Below are positions 6,201 through 7,893 of a DNA stretch of 7,893 nt, piece after piece (position 1 is the first letter of the stretch; the number at the start of each line of letters is the position of its first letter). The notes beneath the pieces were generated by a model. That model did no database searches. It was not told the DNA's origin and saw nothing but the letters and a program-made list of their open reading frames with translations. This DNA comes from DAOOKJ01 sp035360795. GTDB lineage: Bacteria > Patescibacteriota > Minisyncoccia > UBA6257. Both the position numbers and the translations under genes were made by a program. Where the stretch lies: assembly GCA_035360795.1 (NCBI GenBank), contig DAOSBJ010000016.1:1-7893 (forward strand), in the 5' to 3' direction.

Positions 6201-6306
6201 TAGTTTTGCCTTAAAGCTTAAAAAAGATTATAAGCTAACTTATGATGAATTTGATATTCTCCATAAAGAATTAGTCTCTTTTATTAAAGATTATGCCCAA
6301 GGATAA
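3265..6306 (+). CDS. hsdR: Type I restriction endonuclease subunit HsdR
   Basis: HsdR is the ATP-driven motor and nuclease of the type I complex; it translocates unmethylated DNA and cuts it at a distance. The 1013 residues match the family. The N-terminal nuclease shows P138-D139 ... E153-C-K155 (PD-ExK). The SF2 motor has Walker A QGSGKT (288-293), motif Ia IDRRDLENQ (318-326), motif II DEVH (408-411), motif III FTGTP (434-438), motif V TDMLITGFDAP (635-645) and motif VI QAIARVNRP (663-671). A long helical C-terminal part (about 700-1013) would bind the methylase core. The frame opens at GTG 3265, but ATG 3280 (residue 6; sequence MPKQIEKQLVEDYI) is an equally or more likely start, with a weak GGAAAA about 10 bases upstream. 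It is separated from the hsdS block by hairpins, so it may be transcribed separately. All key residues are intact. Its end overlaps the metallopeptidase gene by 14 bases. Confidence 0.96.
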   Translation: MENSNMPKQIEKQLVEDYIAEKLQNLGWKFIEASQLKRESPRDPLLINNFKKAVLKINKNLNFGDEEIKKVIDEIKLLTSGQEGIKNFLHFFKYGIGIEFEKERIVKMVNLFDFENIENNEFIFSRQIHYRGKDLIIPDIILYINGIPLVDIECKSPTSLRVNWEEGYRQIKEYEKLAPELFKYIQIGIAFAEKVRYFPIVPWQEDVSVYLWREGELPEDEAIFNLLRPNALLDVLRNFLFIREEHGEMTKVIARYMQYRAANKIYQRVIDNLEGKDTKNKGLVWHWQGSGKTLTMIFAGHKLFFDKQLENPTIFFIIDRRDLENQMNNELSSLRLNFSFEKIGSVRKLKEIISHDNFRGKRGIFLTLIHKFSPEEKFIPEELLTDIHLNQQGISSILERKNVICFLDEVHRSQYGLLAAQMKKVLQNAFFFGFTGTPIAEDERNTYAEFGYPFKEEGYLDKYFIDDSQKDGFTLPLVYQPRLEKLHIKEEELRLFLEKVQSEDITETEKEKIEKSVRQRLNYISVFLENEKRVEVIANDIANHFKENIDGKFKGMVVTGSRKACILYKKYLDQYLSTEYSEVVMTFNLNDKEPIKSFYKKWQERYSGLPDDEHRIKEIVESFKEKEFPKILIVTDMLITGFDAPILQTMYLDKLLKKHKLLQAIARVNRPYKDVKPVGLIIDYVGVLKNINAALRQYYKEDTQGIISDFSALFDTLKEIIGELEKIFSGIEFRFEREYLMKAVDRLRNEEIEQEFIEKYKEARKLFEVLGAYPEKIKFLEKFKWFTAVYEYWLKLTASEIEKEKIEKYFKKTVEIIHQEIEIQNIDKSLPQVALNIDYLTKIQKSSLSLEEKAVNILFKLEKLVLVDQNQNPIYKTIADQLEELIRRWKEREIEYKELFNEESKIIGFIEEKEKEREKLKFSQFEFGIFSLLDVHLKEENKNKLREFVGEIVNMINEDLIDNWQENPTLRQNIERKLRSFALKLKKDYKLTYDEFDILHKELVSFIKDYAQG

Positions 6307-6847
6307 AATTTCTATAATTAAAAGAAAAATAAAGTATCCCAGGATAGAGTTAAAGACTGGGGTTCCAATATTAATATTACCCCAAAATAATAGTTTTAAT
6401 GAAGTTGAAATTTTAGATAAACACAAAAAGTGGCTTAGACAAAAATTAGAATTTATAGAAAAAACTAAAAAGAAATATAAAGATCAAAGGGTCTATAAAA
6501 GAAGCGAGAAGGATTTAATTAAATTAGTTACAAATTTTATTGATGAATATTGGGAAGTTTTAGAAAAAAAGCCAGATAAAATTAGTTTTCGGTATATGAA
6601 AACTAAATGGGCAAGCTGTAGTAGAAAAAATAAAATTACTTTTAATTTTATGATGAAATATTTACCATCTCAGCTTATTCGCTACATTGTTTTTCATGAA
6701 ATGGCTCATTTATTAGTCCCAAATCATAGTAAAGATTTTTGGTTTTTAATTAAAAGAGAATTTAAAAATTATACACGATATGAAGAACAACTTTTTGGTT
6801 ATTGGTTTTTATTATTAAAAAAGTTGCCAAAAGATAGAGGCCGTTAA
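6293..6847 (+). CDS. YgjP-like (DUF45/SprT-like) zinc metallopeptidase
   Basis: A 184-residue protein with the YgjP/DUF45 signature. It has the family's conserved strand KTKWASCSRKNKITFN, then H135-E-M-A-H139 (HExxH zinc site with catalytic Glu136), and a third ligand in VPNHSKDFW (H145). The N-terminal part holds the usual WLRQKLEFIEKT helix. It is a little shorter than typical members (often 220-240 residues) because the N-terminal strand region is reduced, but the catalytic core is complete. ATG 6293 lies inside the last codons of hsdR (14-base overlap), so the genes are translationally coupled. Members of this family are found repeatedly beside type I R-M genes, where their role is not settled; regulated proteolysis of HsdR or of an antitoxin is a guess. 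No signal peptide is seen, so it should be cytoplasmic. Confidence 0.9.
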   Translation: MPKDKISIIKRKIKYPRIELKTGVPILILPQNNSFNEVEILDKHKKWLRQKLEFIEKTKKKYKDQRVYKRSEKDLIKLVTNFIDEYWEVLEKKPDKISFRYMKTKWASCSRKNKITFNFMMKYLPSQLIRYIVFHEMAHLLVPNHSKDFWFLIKREFKNYTRYEEQLFGYWFLLLKKLPKDRGR

Positions 6848-6916
6848 TTTTAGTCGAAGTTTTTAAATGAGAATTAATAAAAGCAAAAAGTCGAAAAATT
6901 GATTAAAAATAAAATT

Positions 6917-7747
6917 ATGAATAAAAAAATTTATTGTAATCAATGCAAAAAAGAAATGGAAATATTAGAAGAAAGAGTTGATGAATACGGTCATTTGTTA
7001 AAAGTTTTAAGTTGTGGACACGAAACAGCACGCGAAGTTAATGTGAGTGATAAAGGAATAGGTAGTGATGAATTTAGAATAACTAAAGCAGTAGAAGATG
7101 AATACGTTGTAGAAGAAAAACTTAAAGCCGCTGAATACTTTTTAAATGAGTTAAAAAAGTTAGAGAAAGAATTTGGTAATTTGGCATCCGCAGACTTGTC
7201 TCTGGTTTTAGTAAATTTAGATGGATTTTTATTCGAGACTATAGCCGCTAAAGACATGTTTTTACAAGAAATAAATAGAAACTTTAATGGTGGTTTGCCA
7301 AGTAATAAAGTTAACGAAGATCAGCTCATAAATAGTGAAACATTAAATAATAAAGAAAAAAGTGTAGTAAAACAAATTAAACAGGCTTTAATTAATGAAA
7401 ATAGTTGGCCTTGGAGATTAAATAATTATCGAAATGCTACAGCGCACAGAAGTTTATTAAAACTAATTCCAGAGACAAAAGCAGTGGAAACTTTCGCGGG
7501 TAAAATTGATTTAGAAAGACCCAATCAACAACAATCTTATAATAATGATGCTTATAGCAAATCAGAAAATTTATCATTCTCATCTTTAATGGCTTCAACG
7601 GGCACAGTTATATCGACAACTTTATATTTAGCAGAAGATCCCGATGATTTTTCAAAGGGATATTTTAAGAAAGAAATAATACCTTATTGTGAAGAAGTTT
7701 TAAAACAAATGAAAAATTTTTTAGACGACTTAAAAAATCAATTATAA
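6917..7747 (+). CDS. Zinc-ribbon protein with a HEPN-type RNxxxH motif, unknown function
   Basis: Taking ATG 6917 gives 276 residues starting MNKKIYCNQCKK; a TTG at 6899 would add six residues but is less likely. C7-x2-C10 and C33-G-H35 form a small CCCH zinc ribbon or finger. The remainder is mainly helical. Residues 167-183 read WRLNNYRNATAHRSLLK, with R172-N-A-T-A-H177, a good match to the HEPN RNxxxH signature of RNases; a preceding helix (SLVLVNLDGFLFETI) has the spacing expected of the first long HEPN helix. It lies 69 bases after the metallopeptidase gene on the same strand and could belong to the same transcript or have its own weak promoter. The zinc module could bind nucleic acid or a partner. 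The HEPN assignment is an inference from one motif and general helicity, and membership of the R-M system is unproven. Confidence 0.55.
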   Translation: MNKKIYCNQCKKEMEILEERVDEYGHLLKVLSCGHETAREVNVSDKGIGSDEFRITKAVEDEYVVEEKLKAAEYFLNELKKLEKEFGNLASADLSLVLVNLDGFLFETIAAKDMFLQEINRNFNGGLPSNKVNEDQLINSETLNNKEKSVVKQIKQALINENSWPWRLNNYRNATAHRSLLKLIPETKAVETFAGKIDLERPNQQQSYNNDAYSKSENLSFSSLMASTGTVISTTLYLAEDPDDFSKGYFKKEIIPYCEEVLKQMKNFLDDLKNQL

Positions 7748-7893
7748 TTAGATATAGCGAAAGAGGTTAAGCAAAAACCGAAGCAGAAAAGATTTTAGAG
7801 AAAAGAAGAGGCAGTGTGTCAAAAAAACAACGCAACTCTTCGCTTACTCCCACACTCTCAGGGATTAATAACATTCTCACATTCTCAAGAATG
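7748..7893. other. Tail without an assignable gene
   Basis: Both strands carry a short frame open to the window edge: + from 7771 (after TAA 7768-7770, no internal ATG before 7891) and - from the edge to a stop at 7769-7767, with a possible ATG at 7874-7872 (35 residues). Neither resembles a family I know. If the minus frame is the end of a convergent gene, the HEPN-like gene would face it tail to tail. Base composition shifts to more C and less A after about 7830. ACATTCTC is repeated in tandem (7871-7878, 7879-7886), and CATTC/GAATG (7880-7893) can form a small hairpin cut by the window end. No terminator is visible after 7747. Confidence 0.25.

Noticed and set aside
6867..6902. Small frame MRINKSKKSKN before the zinc-ribbon gene
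   Set aside because: Only 11 Lys/Ser-rich residues in an AT-rich spacer; no support as a gene.

Overview
The window is a type I restriction-modification locus carrying extra genes. The DNA is strongly AT-rich, with Lys/Ile/Asn/Glu-rich proteins, few Shine-Dalgarno sites and tightly packed or overlapping genes. TGA is used as a stop (end of hsdS), so this looks like code 11. The style suggests a candidate-phyla-radiation (Patescibacteria-like) bacterium or another small AT-rich genome. That assignment is inferred from style only; there is no phylogenetic marker here.

Layout, all on the + strand: (i) 1-69, the last 22 codons of a type I methyltransferase gene (hsdM); (ii) 74-106, a 10-codon copy of the start of hsdS, immediately followed by a small membrane-anchored protein (108-569); (iii) 562-621, a second hsdS start copy, overlapped by a HEPN-like protein (606-1280); (iv) 1309-2508, the intact two-TRD specificity gene hsdS, whose start is the third copy; (v) 2505-3167, a NYN/PIN-like nuclease overlapping hsdS by ATGA; (vi) 3155-3218, a cluster of G+C-rich hairpins that ends this block; (vii) 3265/3280-6306, full-length hsdR; (viii) 6293-6847, a YgjP-like zinc metallopeptidase overlapping hsdR; (ix) 6917-7747, a zinc-ribbon protein with a HEPN-type RNxxxH motif; (x) 7748-7893, a tail with no assignable gene.

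The most unusual feature is the triplication of the hsdS 5' end. A 20-base core (TGGTCAACAAAAAAATTAGG) lies at 83-102, 571-590 (one mismatch) and 1321-1340. Each copy is in frame behind its own ATG and encodes W(S/P)TKKLG. The first copy sits where hsdS would normally begin, 4 bases after the hsdM stop. The two accessory genes therefore occupy two units (488 and 750 bp from core to core) inserted at the head of hsdS, each bounded by a copy of that head, so hsdS stays intact. The simplest reading is a small array of cargo cassettes built at the start of hsdS. Recombination between the outer copies would restore a plain hsdM-hsdS junction.

Functionally, HsdM, HsdS and HsdR would form a methylating and restricting complex. 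Around it are up to three candidate RNases or toxins (two HEPN-like proteins and one NYN protein), a membrane protein and a metallopeptidase. This resembles known loci in which an RNA-targeting back-up effector is embedded in a type I system (the prrC principle), but with different and more numerous cargo. The R-M assignments rest on clear motifs. The HEPN calls and the cassette idea are inferences.
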